64,000 nt of DNA from JANPLD01 sp964445765. GTDB lineage: Bacteria; Pseudomonadota; Alphaproteobacteria; Rickettsiales; UBA8987. The position numbers and the translations under genes are program-made. The number at the start of each line of letters is the position of its first letter. Positions within the stretch are counted from its first letter, which is position 1. The notes beneath the pieces are model-generated. The model was given only the letters and a program-made list of their open reading frames with translations, did no database searches and was not told the DNA's origin. Positions 8,256 to 16,318 of this stretch are shown here, piece after piece. The stretch spans positions 248,001 to 312,000 of the forward strand of contig CAYULD010000001.1 of the NCBI GenBank assembly GCA_964445765.1. The letters are read 5' to 3'.

Positions 8256-8894
8256 ATGCGTTTAATAAAATCTTTTTTAATATTTCTCTCTGCTATATTT
8301 TTGGTTCAATATTCTTTTGCAACTATTATTACATCTAATGATCCCAAAGAATATGCAAATAAATTAGGTAATATTATAATTGAGATAGTTGAATCAAAAA
8401 TTGCTAATGATGATAAACAAAAAAAGTTAATTGAGCTATTTAATGCTAACGCAGATACAGTTTATATGGCTAAATTTGCCATCGGAAAGTTCGGCAGGCA
8501 ACTTAGCAAAGAACAAAAAACTCGCTATGAAAAACTTTATAATGATTATGTTGTCTATACTTACTTACCAAGATTTAGAGAGTATGAAGGCGAAAGGCAA
8601 AATGTTCTTTCTGCGGTAGATTTAGGTCAAGGTGAATTTTTAATAAAAACTACAATCACTTCTAAGAAAGCTAAAAATGGTAAAGTGAGTGTTGATTATA
8701 AAGTTAAAAGAGTTGGTAATAGCTTTAAGGTTTATGATGTTATTGGGGAAGGCGTCAGCTTAATAACTACGCATCGCTCAGATTTTGCAGCACCAATAAC
8801 ACAAAAAGGGCTTGATTTCTTCTTAGAAAGGCTAGAGGCTAAAGTTAAAAAGCAAAAAGCCACTAAGTGGGATGATATTAAAAAGAAAAAATAA
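8256..8894 (+). CDS. mlaC: MlaC-family periplasmic phospholipid-binding protein
   Basis: 212 residues with an N-terminal signal peptide (cleavage near YSFA) and the Ttg2D/MlaC fold. Recognisable blocks are the central KFAIGKFGRQLSKEQKTRYEKLYNDYVVYTYLPRF and the family C-terminus YDVIGEGVSLITTHRSDFAAPI. Known homologues ferry phospholipids between MlaA at the outer membrane and the MlaFEDB transporter of the inner membrane. It follows mlaA directly, a common alphaproteobacterial arrangement; the ABC components mlaFED are not in the window. The lysine-rich C-terminus is unremarkable. Confidence 0.88.
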   Translation: MRLIKSFLIFLSAIFLVQYSFATIITSNDPKEYANKLGNIIIEIVESKIANDDKQKKLIELFNANADTVYMAKFAIGKFGRQLSKEQKTRYEKLYNDYVVYTYLPRFREYEGERQNVLSAVDLGQGEFLIKTTITSKKAKNGKVSVDYKVKRVGNSFKVYDVIGEGVSLITTHRSDFAAPITQKGLDFFLERLEAKVKKQKATKWDDIKKKK

Positions 8895-8928
8895 TCTTAA
8901 TAATTTATAACATAACTTTAGTTGATTT

Positions 8929-9477
8929 ATGAATCTTGAGAAAAATAAAATTATCGCTTCAATTTTATTAGCAGGGTTGCTTGCTATGCTTTCTGGAACA
9001 GCTGCAAAAATTCTTTATGGTGCTAGCTCTCATAGTGAGGGTGAAGAAAAGAGAGGCTATAAGATTGAGGGGGTAGTTGCTGATGCAAACGCTTCTGAAA
9101 GCAAGCAGGAGGAGGTTGATAAATTAGGGCTTATTGCATCCGCTGATGCAAATGCTGGTGCAAATGTTGCTAAAAAATGTTTAACTTGCCACTCATTTGA
9201 AAAAGGTGGTGCAAATAAGGTTGGGCCTAATTTATGGAATATTGTTAATAAAGCAAAAGCGGCAACTGCAGGGTTTCAATATTCAAAAACGCTTACTGAG
9301 ATGAAATCTCAAAAATGGGGCTATGAAGAATTATGGGCCTTCTTAAATGCACCACAAGCATATGCTAAAGGAACTAAAATGGCTTTTGCAGGGGTTAAAA
9401 ACCCTCAGGAACTAGCAAATTTAATTGCCCATTTAAGAACATTTTCTGATGCCCCAGCACCACTTCCAACGAAGTAA
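8929..9477 (+). CDS. Membrane-anchored class I cytochrome c
   Basis: 182 residues with an uncleaved-looking N-terminal membrane segment (about 8-30), an Ala/Glu-rich linker (about 32-75) and a class I cytochrome domain. The haem motif CLTCH is at residues 84-88 and the probable distal ligand Met151 lies in GTKMAFAG. The architecture matches CycM/cytochrome c552-type electron carriers, which link complex III to the aa3 oxidase in alphaproteobacteria. Maturation would need the Ccm system, part of which (ccmF, ccmG, ccmH) is encoded at 43.9-46.8 kb. It follows mlaC by 34 nt and may share its transcript. Confidence 0.9.
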   Translation: MNLEKNKIIASILLAGLLAMLSGTAAKILYGASSHSEGEEKRGYKIEGVVADANASESKQEEVDKLGLIASADANAGANVAKKCLTCHSFEKGGANKVGPNLWNIVNKAKAATAGFQYSKTLTEMKSQKWGYEELWAFLNAPQAYAKGTKMAFAGVKNPQELANLIAHLRTFSDAPAPLPTK

Positions 9478-9485
9478 CATTTTTT

Positions 9486-9887
9486 ATGAAAAAAGAAGAT
9501 TTTGAAAAAAATCATTATATTATATCTAATGGCAAATTACATCCTGCATCAACCCCAAATTATGAAGATGCAATTATGTTATATAAAATTTCTGGTAATC
9601 ATTTAGATGAAATAGTTAGACTTTCTGGCAATAAAAAATTTTACATGGGTAAAAAAAATGAAGAAGGCGTTAGAAAAGATGTCTATAATGAAATAGAGAT
9701 AGCTTGTAATCCTAAGAATTTTTTTGATACTAAAAATCACCATCCTCTAGTCTATTTTGATGGCACTGATACTTATATTACGACAAATATTTTTCATTAT
9801 ATAACTCATTTTTCACCAAGCCCATACATAAGTTCATATGGAAAACCTGTTTCAGAAATAGGTCAAGATACAAGCCCAAGATGGTAA
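9486..9887 (+). CDS. Hypothetical protein, no family recognised
   Basis: 133 residues with no signal peptide, membrane segment or coiled coil. It is rich in Tyr, His and Asn, with a stretch FHYITHFSPSPYISSYGKP near the C-terminus. The gene is packed tightly (8 nt after the cytochrome c gene, 4 nt before nfeD), and codon use looks like its neighbours, which supports real translation. I do not recognise it. It may be a cytoplasmic accessory protein of the nfeD/stomatin locus or simply an orphan. Confidence 0.5.
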   Translation: MKKEDFEKNHYIISNGKLHPASTPNYEDAIMLYKISGNHLDEIVRLSGNKKFYMGKKNEEGVRKDVYNEIEIACNPKNFFDTKNHHPLVYFDGTDTYITTNIFHYITHFSPSPYISSYGKPVSEIGQDTSPRW

Positions 9888-9891
9888 AATT

Positions 9892-10371
9892 ATGCTAGAA
9901 TATTTTGAAAATCCTCAAACTGCAATATGGCTAATTTTAGGTGTGGTTTTCATTATTCTTGAAGTTTTTACTTTCACTGGAATAAGTTTTTTATCTGCTG
10001 GGCTTGGTGCAGTTACGCTTGGCTCCCTACTTGCATTCGGGGTCTTTAATTCAACAGATTACCTTGAAAACATCGCATATTTTTTATTTCTTACCATTAT
10101 GTGGGGGGTTATTTTATGGCGACCATTAATGAAAGCTATTAAATCCAAATCTACTGATTACAACTCTTTTAGAGGCACAACGGCAATAATTGATAATGAA
10201 AACGGCTTACAGATTGGTAAAATTGGCTATGTAAAATGGTGTGGCACTAGAATGAGGGCAAGAATTAACCCGAACTCAAAGCAAAATTTTGTTTCAGACA
10301 AAGAAAATGTTTGGGTAATTGAAAACAAAAACGGCATTCTAATTATTGATTCTGAAGAGCCTAAAGATTAA
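9892..10371 (+). CDS. NfeD-like membrane protein
   Basis: 159 residues with three or four N-terminal hydrophobic segments (about 12-110) and a soluble C-terminal beta-rich NfeD/OB-fold domain (FRGTTAIIDNENGLQIGKIGYVKWCGTRMRARI). The short NfeD1b-type proteins are normally encoded next to SPFH (stomatin/QmcA) genes and are thought to modulate membrane microdomain or protease complexes. The stomatin partner is at 11055-11987 on the same strand, separated by a toxin-antitoxin pair on the other strand. The stop overlaps the convergent toxin stop by 4 nt. Confidence 0.87.
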   Translation: MLEYFENPQTAIWLILGVVFIILEVFTFTGISFLSAGLGAVTLGSLLAFGVFNSTDYLENIAYFLFLTIMWGVILWRPLMKAIKSKSTDYNSFRGTTAIIDNENGLQIGKIGYVKWCGTRMRARINPNSKQNFVSDKENVWVIENKNGILIIDSEEPKD

Positions 10372-10673
10372 TCATCAATAAGTTTCTTAAGGTCCATTCT
10401 GGAATTTAAAATTCTAATTATTTTTACAGGGTTACTTTTAGATTCATAAATAATAAAATATCCATAATTTTTTATAGATGCAAATCTATATTTTTTTGAT
10501 TTTGTAATATCTTCTCTTATTGGGCTTGCTAGAGGATTAGCAACAATAAAATTTATTTTATCAAAAATTAATTTTTCAATTTTTTCTGCTGATTCAAAAT
10601 TATATAACCTATGATAATGCCAGATATTTTGTAAATCAAAATAAGACTTATTAGTAAATATATATTGAGACAT
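10368..10673 (-). CDS. ParE/RelE-family toxin
   Basis: 101 residues with the RelE/ParE pattern: N-terminal YIFTNKSYFDLQNIWHYH, a middle block IVANPLASPIREDITKSKKYRFASI, and a C-terminal GYFIIYESKSNPVKIIRILNSRMDLKKLI. Relatives either poison gyrase (ParE) or cleave mRNA on the ribosome (RelE); sequence alone cannot decide which. It lies 10 nt downstream of a ParD-like antitoxin in the usual antitoxin-first order. The pair interrupts the normally adjacent nfeD and stomatin genes, consistent with later insertion. Confidence 0.83.
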   Translation of the reverse strand: MSQYIFTNKSYFDLQNIWHYHRLYNFESAEKIEKLIFDKINFIVANPLASPIREDITKSKKYRFASIKNYGYFIIYESKSNPVKIIRILNSRMDLKKLIDD

Positions 10674-10683
10674 TCAGATAAAA

Positions 10684-10923
10684 TTATTCTTGAAAAGATT
10701 TTTTGAAATCTAATAGTTTTTCTTTAACCTCTAATTCACTAAAAAGCCTATTACTAATAATATCTTCCTCTGCTTCAGTTATTGACGAGTTTATATAATT
10801 AATAAACTCATCTTTTTTGTTTAGAAGCCTAATAGCTTCTTCTAATGCTAAACTCTCTGATGGATATAAACCATCTTCAACTTTTTTACGAAGCTGAGAT
10901 TCTATTTCAGGATTAAAAATCAT
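10684..10923 (-). CDS. ParD-like antitoxin
   Basis: 79 residues. The N-terminal half (IESQLRKKVEDGLYPSESLALEEAIRLL) fits the ParD/CC2985-type ribbon-helix-helix dimerisation and DNA-binding region. The acidic C-terminal tail would bind and block the toxin encoded 10 nt downstream. Such antitoxins repress their own promoter, which should lie in the 131-nt gap 10924-11054 shared with the divergent stomatin gene. I see no clear operator palindrome there. Confidence 0.8.
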   Translation of the reverse strand: MIFNPEIESQLRKKVEDGLYPSESLALEEAIRLLNKKDEFINYINSSITEAEEDIISNRLFSELEVKEKLLDFKKSFQE

Positions 10924-11054
10924 AACAAATTATTATAATATTACCTACATCATACCATTTTAATATTCAGCCTCAATCAAAATTTCTAGAAAAGCACTTG
11001 CATATAAAATTATTTTGATAATTATTATTCTTAACAAAAAAATATATAAAATTT

Positions 11055-11987
11055 ATGCAAATAGAAATCTCAGCAGTTGCAATAGCTATATTATTATTCG
11101 CAATTATTATTCTTTTTAAGGGCGTTAAAATTGTTCCACAGCAACAGGCTTGGGTGGTTGAAAGGCTTGGTAAATTCTCTCGCACGCTTGAGGCCGGCTT
11201 AACAATAATTATCCCCTTCATTGATAGGGTTGCTTATAAACATACTTATAAAGAGCAATCTATTGATGTTCGTTCTCAAAGGGCAATCACAAAAGATAAT
11301 GTGAACCTTGAAATTGATGGCGTTTTATATGTAAAAATTATAGATCCAAAACTTGCTTCATATGGCGTTGCTGACCCATATATTGCACTTATTCAGCTTG
11401 CACAAACCACAATGCGTTCAGAAATTGGCAAATTAGTTCTTGATAAAACCTTTGAAGAAAGGGAAACCCTAAATATAGGCATAGTAAATGCACTTAATGA
11501 AGCATCTTCAACTTGGGGCATTCAATGTATGCGTTATGAAATAAAAGATATCAACCCGCCAGAATCTATTTTGAAATCAATGGAGCAACAAGTTACTGCG
11601 GAAAGAACTAAGAGAGCTTTAATTCTTGAATCTGAAGGTAATAGACAATCAAAAATAAATATTGCTGAAGGTAAAAAGGCTGAGCAAGTTCTCGCCTCTG
11701 AAGCCTTTAGAACTGAGCAAATAAACAAGGCAGAAGGTGAAGCACAAGCAATTTTAACGGTTGCAGATGCAACTGCAAAAGGGATTGAAATTGTTGCAAA
11801 TACTATTCAAAAAACTGGTGGTAAAGATGCTGTTTCCCTAAAACTTGCCGAAAAATATATTGAAGCATTTTCAAATTTAGCAAAGCAATCTAACACGCTT
11901 ATAATTCCAAATAATTCAGCTGATATTGGCTCATTTGTGGCACAAGCCCTAACAGTTTTTGATGATATTAAAAAGAAGAATTCTTAA
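11055..11987 (+). CDS. Stomatin/QmcA-like SPFH-domain membrane protein
   Basis: 310 residues with one N-terminal membrane anchor (about 5-24) followed by the SPFH (band 7) domain (VPQQQAWVVERLGKFSRTLEAGLTIIIPFIDRVAYKHTYKEQ) and a coiled, Ala/Glu-rich C-terminal region (ESEGNRQSKINIAEGKKAEQ). SPFH proteins oligomerise into large membrane cages that organise microdomains and interact with FtsH-type proteases or NfeD partners. The NfeD-like partner is upstream at 9892-10371. It ends 1 nt before the convergent acpS stop. Confidence 0.92.
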   Translation: MQIEISAVAIAILLFAIIILFKGVKIVPQQQAWVVERLGKFSRTLEAGLTIIIPFIDRVAYKHTYKEQSIDVRSQRAITKDNVNLEIDGVLYVKIIDPKLASYGVADPYIALIQLAQTTMRSEIGKLVLDKTFEERETLNIGIVNALNEASSTWGIQCMRYEIKDINPPESILKSMEQQVTAERTKRALILESEGNRQSKINIAEGKKAEQVLASEAFRTEQINKAEGEAQAILTVADATAKGIEIVANTIQKTGGKDAVSLKLAEKYIEAFSNLAKQSNTLIIPNNSADIGSFVAQALTVFDDIKKKNS

Positions 11988-11988
11988 A

Positions 11989-12372
11989 TTAGCTCTCAAT
12001 TACGCAAAATGCTAACGCTGTGTTAGAAATCTTATCATCTGATAAAGAAACATAAATTTTTTTATCAGAAAAAAATTTTGAGATATTAGATTTTTCTATA
12101 ATTTTTATGTAAGGCTTGCCTTTTTCATCATTCAAAATTGAGATATCTTTGAATGATATTTCACTGCCAATGCCAGTGCCGTAAGCCTTTGAGAAGGCTT
12201 CCTTACCTGCAAATCTTTTGGCTAAATAGTTTATTTTATTGCTTTTTTTGCCATTATAAATTGCAATTTCTTCCTCTGATAAAATTCTATTAACAAATTT
12301 ATCGCCAAATTCTTTTAATAAATTTTCTATTCTTTCTATAGAAATTATATCTGTGCCAATTCCCAAAATCAT
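11989..12372 (-). CDS. acpS: Holo-[acyl-carrier-protein] synthase
   Basis: Transfers 4'-phosphopantetheine from CoA to a serine of apo-ACP. The 127 residues carry the two AcpS signatures: GIGTDIISIERIENLL (Mg-binding Asp) and the KRFAGKEAFSKAYGTGIG block with catalytic Glu. C-terminal VSLSDDKISNTALAFCVIE corresponds to the usual SHd..yA.A.vi region, with Asp where His is common. In alphaproteobacteria it usually follows pdxJ directly; here a SIR2-like gene sits between, with only 2 nt to acpS, implying cotranscription. Confidence 0.94.
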   Translation of the reverse strand: MILGIGTDIISIERIENLLKEFGDKFVNRILSEEEIAIYNGKKSNKINYLAKRFAGKEAFSKAYGTGIGSEISFKDISILNDEKGKPYIKIIEKSNISKFFSDKKIYVSLSDDKISNTALAFCVIES

Positions 12373-12374
12373 CT

Positions 12375-13541
12375 TTATCTTAAATAGATTTCTTTCTCAA
12401 AAAAATCATAAACATTGGAATTTGAGGAATATACTTTACTTTCATTCGCGGCCAAATCCTCTGAAATATCTTCAAAAAAAGCTTTTGCTCTCTTGTTTTT
12501 ATTAAAATCAGTATAATATATTTTTTTACCATAATGTCTAATATCAGGAAAACTCTCTTTAGAAAGTTTTCTTTTTTTTACTTCTTCAACGAACTCTTTA
12601 GAAATACTTACAGCATCTCTTAAATCAAGAAGTTTACAATTATAGTCATCAAAACCAAAACCTAATATGTAAATGTTCCTTGAGTCATTAAGCCATTTAA
12701 TTGCTTTTTGAATTTCTGGAAGAACTCTTCGCTCCTCTAGTTTCTTTCCTGCAATTAGACTCATGTTGCTATCTAAATTTTTAGCTCTATAAATACTTTC
12801 AATTATATTTCCAAATGTAGAACCATATTTTTTTGAAACTTCACTTACTTCATATAAACTACCATAACAATGAACAATATTTTCTAATGGTTTATAAATT
12901 TCATCTTTTAGTCTATTCAAAAGCTCAGAGTTAGTTATTCTATCAAGAAGAAATCTTTCTAAAGATAAATCATAGTTAAAAGTTATAAATTTAGCGTTAT
13001 TAAAACTATTTATAACTTGAGTCTCATCTGCACAATTTTCTATTATTTGAGCAAATAGAAGTTCCATCCAACAATAATTTGCAGGTATATTAAAATCATC
13101 TGAAATAAGACTATAAAAAAAAGAATATTCTGAATCAATTCTATTTTTCATAAAATCTTCACCATAGAATTTTGTCATTGCCATTGCTATGTTTTTTTGT
13201 CCAGAAAAAAAATAATCCGTTTCTAAACAATATAAAATAGATGAAATTATTATCTTTCCCAATTTTTCAAAGCTTGGATTATAAAGCAAAAAATTATCAA
13301 TATTTGTTGATTGAAAAAGTCTTAATCTTTGAAAAAAATTATCAATTATTTCTTTATCAAATTCATCTTTTAAGATTTGTTTTAACTTTACATTGAAATA
13401 CGATATACCTTTCTCACCATCAACAGCTGAATTACCACTACAATATCTTAAAAGCCATTGAATCAATTGATTCCCAGTTGGGTAAAAATAATGATTACTT
13501 GCTCCAGCACCTATCAAAAAAACTGTTTGTTTTGTAAGCAT
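12375..13541 (-). CDS. SIR2-like NAD-binding domain protein (probable defence NADase)
   Basis: 388 residues. The N-terminus VFLIGAGASNHYFYPTG shows the SIR2 nucleotide loop (Gly11-Ser15). Later blocks FITFNYDLSLERFL, IVHCYGSLYE and IYILGFGFDDYNCKLL match the NYD, H-G-S and G-G-x-D positions of the SIR2-like superfamily used by bacterial defence proteins (ThsA, DSR, SIR2-HerA types), which hydrolyse NAD upon phage infection. No second domain (HerA, STALD, TPR) is recognised, so it may act alone. Its start codon overlaps the pdxJ stop (TAATG) and it ends 2 nt before acpS: a defence-type gene inside a housekeeping operon. The function is inferred and the exact subfamily is unassigned. Confidence 0.72.
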   Translation of the reverse strand: MLTKQTVFLIGAGASNHYFYPTGNQLIQWLLRYCSGNSAVDGEKGISYFNVKLKQILKDEFDKEIIDNFFQRLRLFQSTNIDNFLLYNPSFEKLGKIIISSILYCLETDYFFSGQKNIAMAMTKFYGEDFMKNRIDSEYSFFYSLISDDFNIPANYCWMELLFAQIIENCADETQVINSFNNAKFITFNYDLSLERFLLDRITNSELLNRLKDEIYKPLENIVHCYGSLYEVSEVSKKYGSTFGNIIESIYRAKNLDSNMSLIAGKKLEERRVLPEIQKAIKWLNDSRNIYILGFGFDDYNCKLLDLRDAVSISKEFVEEVKKRKLSKESFPDIRHYGKKIYYTDFNKNKRAKAFFEDISEDLAANESKVYSSNSNVYDFFEKEIYLR

Positions 13542-14530
13542 TAAGCCTCCCCTAATAATTGCCTAATATTCCTGATAACATTTGGTAAGCCCTCAAAAAC
13601 CGCTTCACCTATTATAAAATGCCCAATATTTAGCTCAGAAATTTGTGGGATTTTAATTATTTGAGGTATTGAATTATAATTAAGCCCGTGTCCAGCGTGG
13701 CAGATTATTCCGAGCCTTTCCGCCTCTAAACTGGCTTTATAAAGCTTTGAGAGTTCAAACTCTATTGCTTCACTGATTTGTTGATTAGTTAAATTGATAT
13801 TTTGCAAACTGGAGGTTTTGCTATACCCCTCCCCCTGTTTACGGGGGGAGGTTGGGTGGGGGGCTTCATTAGTTTTAAGTTGATGGTTGATGGTTGATGG
13901 TTGATTGCTTTCTTGCCCCCCTCCTAGCCTCCCCCCGTAAACAGGGGGAGGGGTAATAGAACCACCCCCTAACAACTGAGAATCCACCAACCTACAAAAT
14001 TTTCCAGTATGAAATTCAACAATTTTTGCACCTGCGTTTTTTGCGGCTTTTAATTGCTCTAAATCTGCATCAATAAAAAAAGAAGGGAGAATATTTTTTT
14101 TAGAAATTTTTTCTGCAAAATTTTTAAGAATTTCAAAATTTTTAACTACATCTAAACCGCCTTCCGTTGTAAGCTCCTCTCTCTTTTCAGGCACTAAACA
14201 ACAAGAATTTGGAATTACTTTTAATGAAATTTCAAGCATTTCATCAGTTGCCGCACATTCTAAATTTAACGGCAGAGGGATTTTCTCTTTTATTTCAAAT
14301 ACATCTTTATCTTTAATATGCCTTCTATCTTCCCTTAAGTGAAGAGTTATACCATCTGCCCCTGCCCTCATTGCAATTTCTGCCCCCCTTAAAACTGATG
14401 GATGAGCCTCCCCCCTTGCATTTCTTAGCGTTGCAATGTGATCAATATTTACACCTAATTTAACTTTGGAAAACACTTTTATAATCTCTGAAACTATTGC
14501 TTTAATTGCACAAAATAATATTTTTTGCAA
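13541..14530 (-). CDS. pdxJ: Pyridoxine 5'-phosphate synthase with in-frame palindromic insert
   Basis: TIM-barrel enzyme condensing 1-deoxyxylulose 5-phosphate and aminoacetone phosphate to pyridoxine 5'-phosphate. Family blocks are LGVNIDHIATLRNARG, GADGITLHLREDRRHI, NLECAATDEML, VPEKREELTTEGGLD, AGAKIVEFHTGKF, CHAGHGLNY, and ELNIGHFIIGEAV. PdxJ is normally about 240 residues; this one is 329. The excess is an insert of 50 or more residues after HTGKF, low-complexity and Pro/Gly-rich, encoded by the palindromic element at 13824-13955. There are also about 18 extra N-terminal residues. A GTG at 14476 would give a conventional start (FSKVKLGVNIDH), so the true start may be there. The insert lies in a loop near the active site, yet all conserved blocks remain. 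Confidence 0.92.
   Translation of the reverse strand: MQKILFCAIKAIVSEIIKVFSKVKLGVNIDHIATLRNARGEAHPSVLRGAEIAMRAGADGITLHLREDRRHIKDKDVFEIKEKIPLPLNLECAATDEMLEISLKVIPNSCCLVPEKREELTTEGGLDVVKNFEILKNFAEKISKKNILPSFFIDADLEQLKAAKNAGAKIVEFHTGKFCRLVDSQLLGGGSITPPPVYGGRLGGGQESNQPSTINHQLKTNEAPHPTSPRKQGEGYSKTSSLQNINLTNQQISEAIEFELSKLYKASLEAERLGIICHAGHGLNYNSIPQIIKIPQISELNIGHFIIGEAVFEGLPNVIRNIRQLLGEA
13824..13955. repeat. 132-bp palindromic repeat element inside pdxJ
   Basis: Two 41-bp arms (13824-13864 and 13915-13955) are inverted copies with about three mismatches, both C/G-rich (CCCCTCCCCCTGTTTACG type) in an otherwise AT-rich gene. The 50-nt spacer contains four tandem 7-mers of the type TTGATGG. The total of 132 bp is 44 codons, so the pdxJ frame is kept. 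It resembles Rickettsia palindromic elements, which also insert in frame into genes. The core CCCCCTG...CAGGGGG recurs in the intergenic element at 34210-34341. Confidence 0.85.
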
Positions 14531-14614
14531 TTTATAGCCCTATTTTTTATCATTGTATAGAGTTTTAGAATTAAATTTGCTTAGAATAAGTTATTCTAAT
14601 ATTTAATTTTTTCT

Positions 14615-16318
14615 ATGCAATCTAACATTAATAATTTCTTAAAACATTATCCAAAAAATATTAATTGGAATGAAAATATTGAGCCAAAGCCAATTTATGA
14701 AATTCTCAATTACGCTGTTAAAAATTTTCCTGAAAAGCCAGCAATAGATTTTTTTGGGCGAGAAATCTCATATAAAGAATTAGGTGAGCTTGCTGATAAA
14801 TTTGCCTTAGGATTAAATAGGTTAGTTGAACAATCTAAACTAAATAACAAATCTTCAGAGCCTCTAAAAATTGGTATATATATGCCAAATTGTCCGCAAT
14901 TTGTGATTGCTTATTATGCAATATTAAAAGCAGGGCATATTGTGGTAAATTATAGCCCATTATATTCAGAAAAAGAGCTTGCATATCAAATAGATGACTC
15001 AGATACTTCAACCATTATCACGCTTAATCTAAATTTGCTATATCCAAAAGCTAAATCATTACTTGAAAAAACTGATCTAACTAGAGGTAAACTAAAGCAA
15101 ATTATTGTTGCTGATTTTACAGAATATCTTCCATTCCCAAAAAATGTTCTGTTTAGGATTTTTAAGTCAAAAGATATTTCAAAAACTGAATTTAATAATA
15201 AAACCCAAATTAATTGGAATGAAATTCATAAACTAGGTTATGATGCAAAAGAAAACTATTTTGAGCCAGTTGAGCTAGATGAAACCGCAATTATTCAATA
15301 TACTGGTGGCACAACTGGCACACCTAAGGGGGCGGAGCTATCTCATAAAAATGTTTATGTTAATGCGGTGCAAAGCAAAATGTGGGGGGCAACAATTCCT
15401 GAAGGTGAAGGCTCTGTGCTAACTGTTCTGCCATTATTTCATGTTTTTGCGATGACAACCGCAATGAATTTCGGAATTTTAAGTGCTTATAAATTAATCT
15501 TGCACCCTCGCTTTGATATTAAGCAGGTTCTAAAGGATATTCACAAGAAAAAGCCAACTGCAATGCCGGGCGTTGCCACAATGTATAATGCAATTAATAA
15601 TTACAAAGATACGCCAAAATATAATTTAACAAGTCTTAAAGTTTGTATTTCAGGTGGGGGGCCTTTACCACTTGAAATTAAAAGGAAATTTGAAGAAATA
15701 ACCGGTTGCAAATTAGTTGAAGGTTATGGTTTAACTGAATCATCACCAGTTGCATCTTGTAACCCAGTTGAAGGGCTTAATAAGGAAGGTTCAATCGGTT
15801 TGCCACTCCCACAGACTGAAATTTTAATAGAAGATATTGAAAATAAAGGAAATTTTTTAGGCATTAATGAAATTGGGGAGCTATGCATAAAAGGCCCTCA
15901 GGTTATGAAAGGGTATTATAAACGCCAATCTGCAACTGATGAAGTTATAGTAAATGGCATTTTACGAACCGGTGATATTGCTAAAATTGATGAAGATGGT
16001 TATATTTTTATTACTGATAGGTTAAAGGAAATGATTATCTGCGGTGGTTTTAAGGTTTATCCAAGGGCTGTAGAGGAAACTTTATATCAGCACCCAGCAG
16101 TTTTAGAATGTGCTGTAATTGGCATTCCAGATGATTATAGCGGTCAAAAAGTGAAGGCGATTATTGTTCTTAAGCCTAATTATAAAGCTGAAAAAGAAGA
16201 TTTTATAAGCTATTGCAAAACCCATTTAGCAAAACACGAAGTTCCTAAAGAGATTGAATTTCGTAATTCATTGCCAAAATCACCAGTTGGCAAAATCCTC
16301 AAGAAAGAATTGAAATAG
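14615..16318 (+). CDS. fadD: Long-chain fatty-acid--CoA ligase
   Basis: 567-residue AMP-forming acyl-CoA synthetase. The P-loop-like motif is YTGGTTGTPKGAELSH, followed by LPLFHVFAMT, VEGYGLTESSPVASCNP, the hinge RTGDIAKIDEDGYIFITDRLKEMI and the C-terminal lysine in SPVGKILKKEL. YTGGTTGTPKGA and PLFHVFAM are typical of FadD rather than acetate enzymes. It would activate exogenous or recycled fatty acids at the inner membrane. It is divergent from pdxJ across 84 nt and ends directly at the convergent thyX stop. Confidence 0.92.
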   Translation: MQSNINNFLKHYPKNINWNENIEPKPIYEILNYAVKNFPEKPAIDFFGREISYKELGELADKFALGLNRLVEQSKLNNKSSEPLKIGIYMPNCPQFVIAYYAILKAGHIVVNYSPLYSEKELAYQIDDSDTSTIITLNLNLLYPKAKSLLEKTDLTRGKLKQIIVADFTEYLPFPKNVLFRIFKSKDISKTEFNNKTQINWNEIHKLGYDAKENYFEPVELDETAIIQYTGGTTGTPKGAELSHKNVYVNAVQSKMWGATIPEGEGSVLTVLPLFHVFAMTTAMNFGILSAYKLILHPRFDIKQVLKDIHKKKPTAMPGVATMYNAINNYKDTPKYNLTSLKVCISGGGPLPLEIKRKFEEITGCKLVEGYGLTESSPVASCNPVEGLNKEGSIGLPLPQTEILIEDIENKGNFLGINEIGELCIKGPQVMKGYYKRQSATDEVIVNGILRTGDIAKIDEDGYIFITDRLKEMIICGGFKVYPRAVEETLYQHPAVLECAVIGIPDDYSGQKVKAIIVLKPNYKAEKEDFISYCKTHLAKHEVPKEIEFRNSLPKSPVGKILKKELK

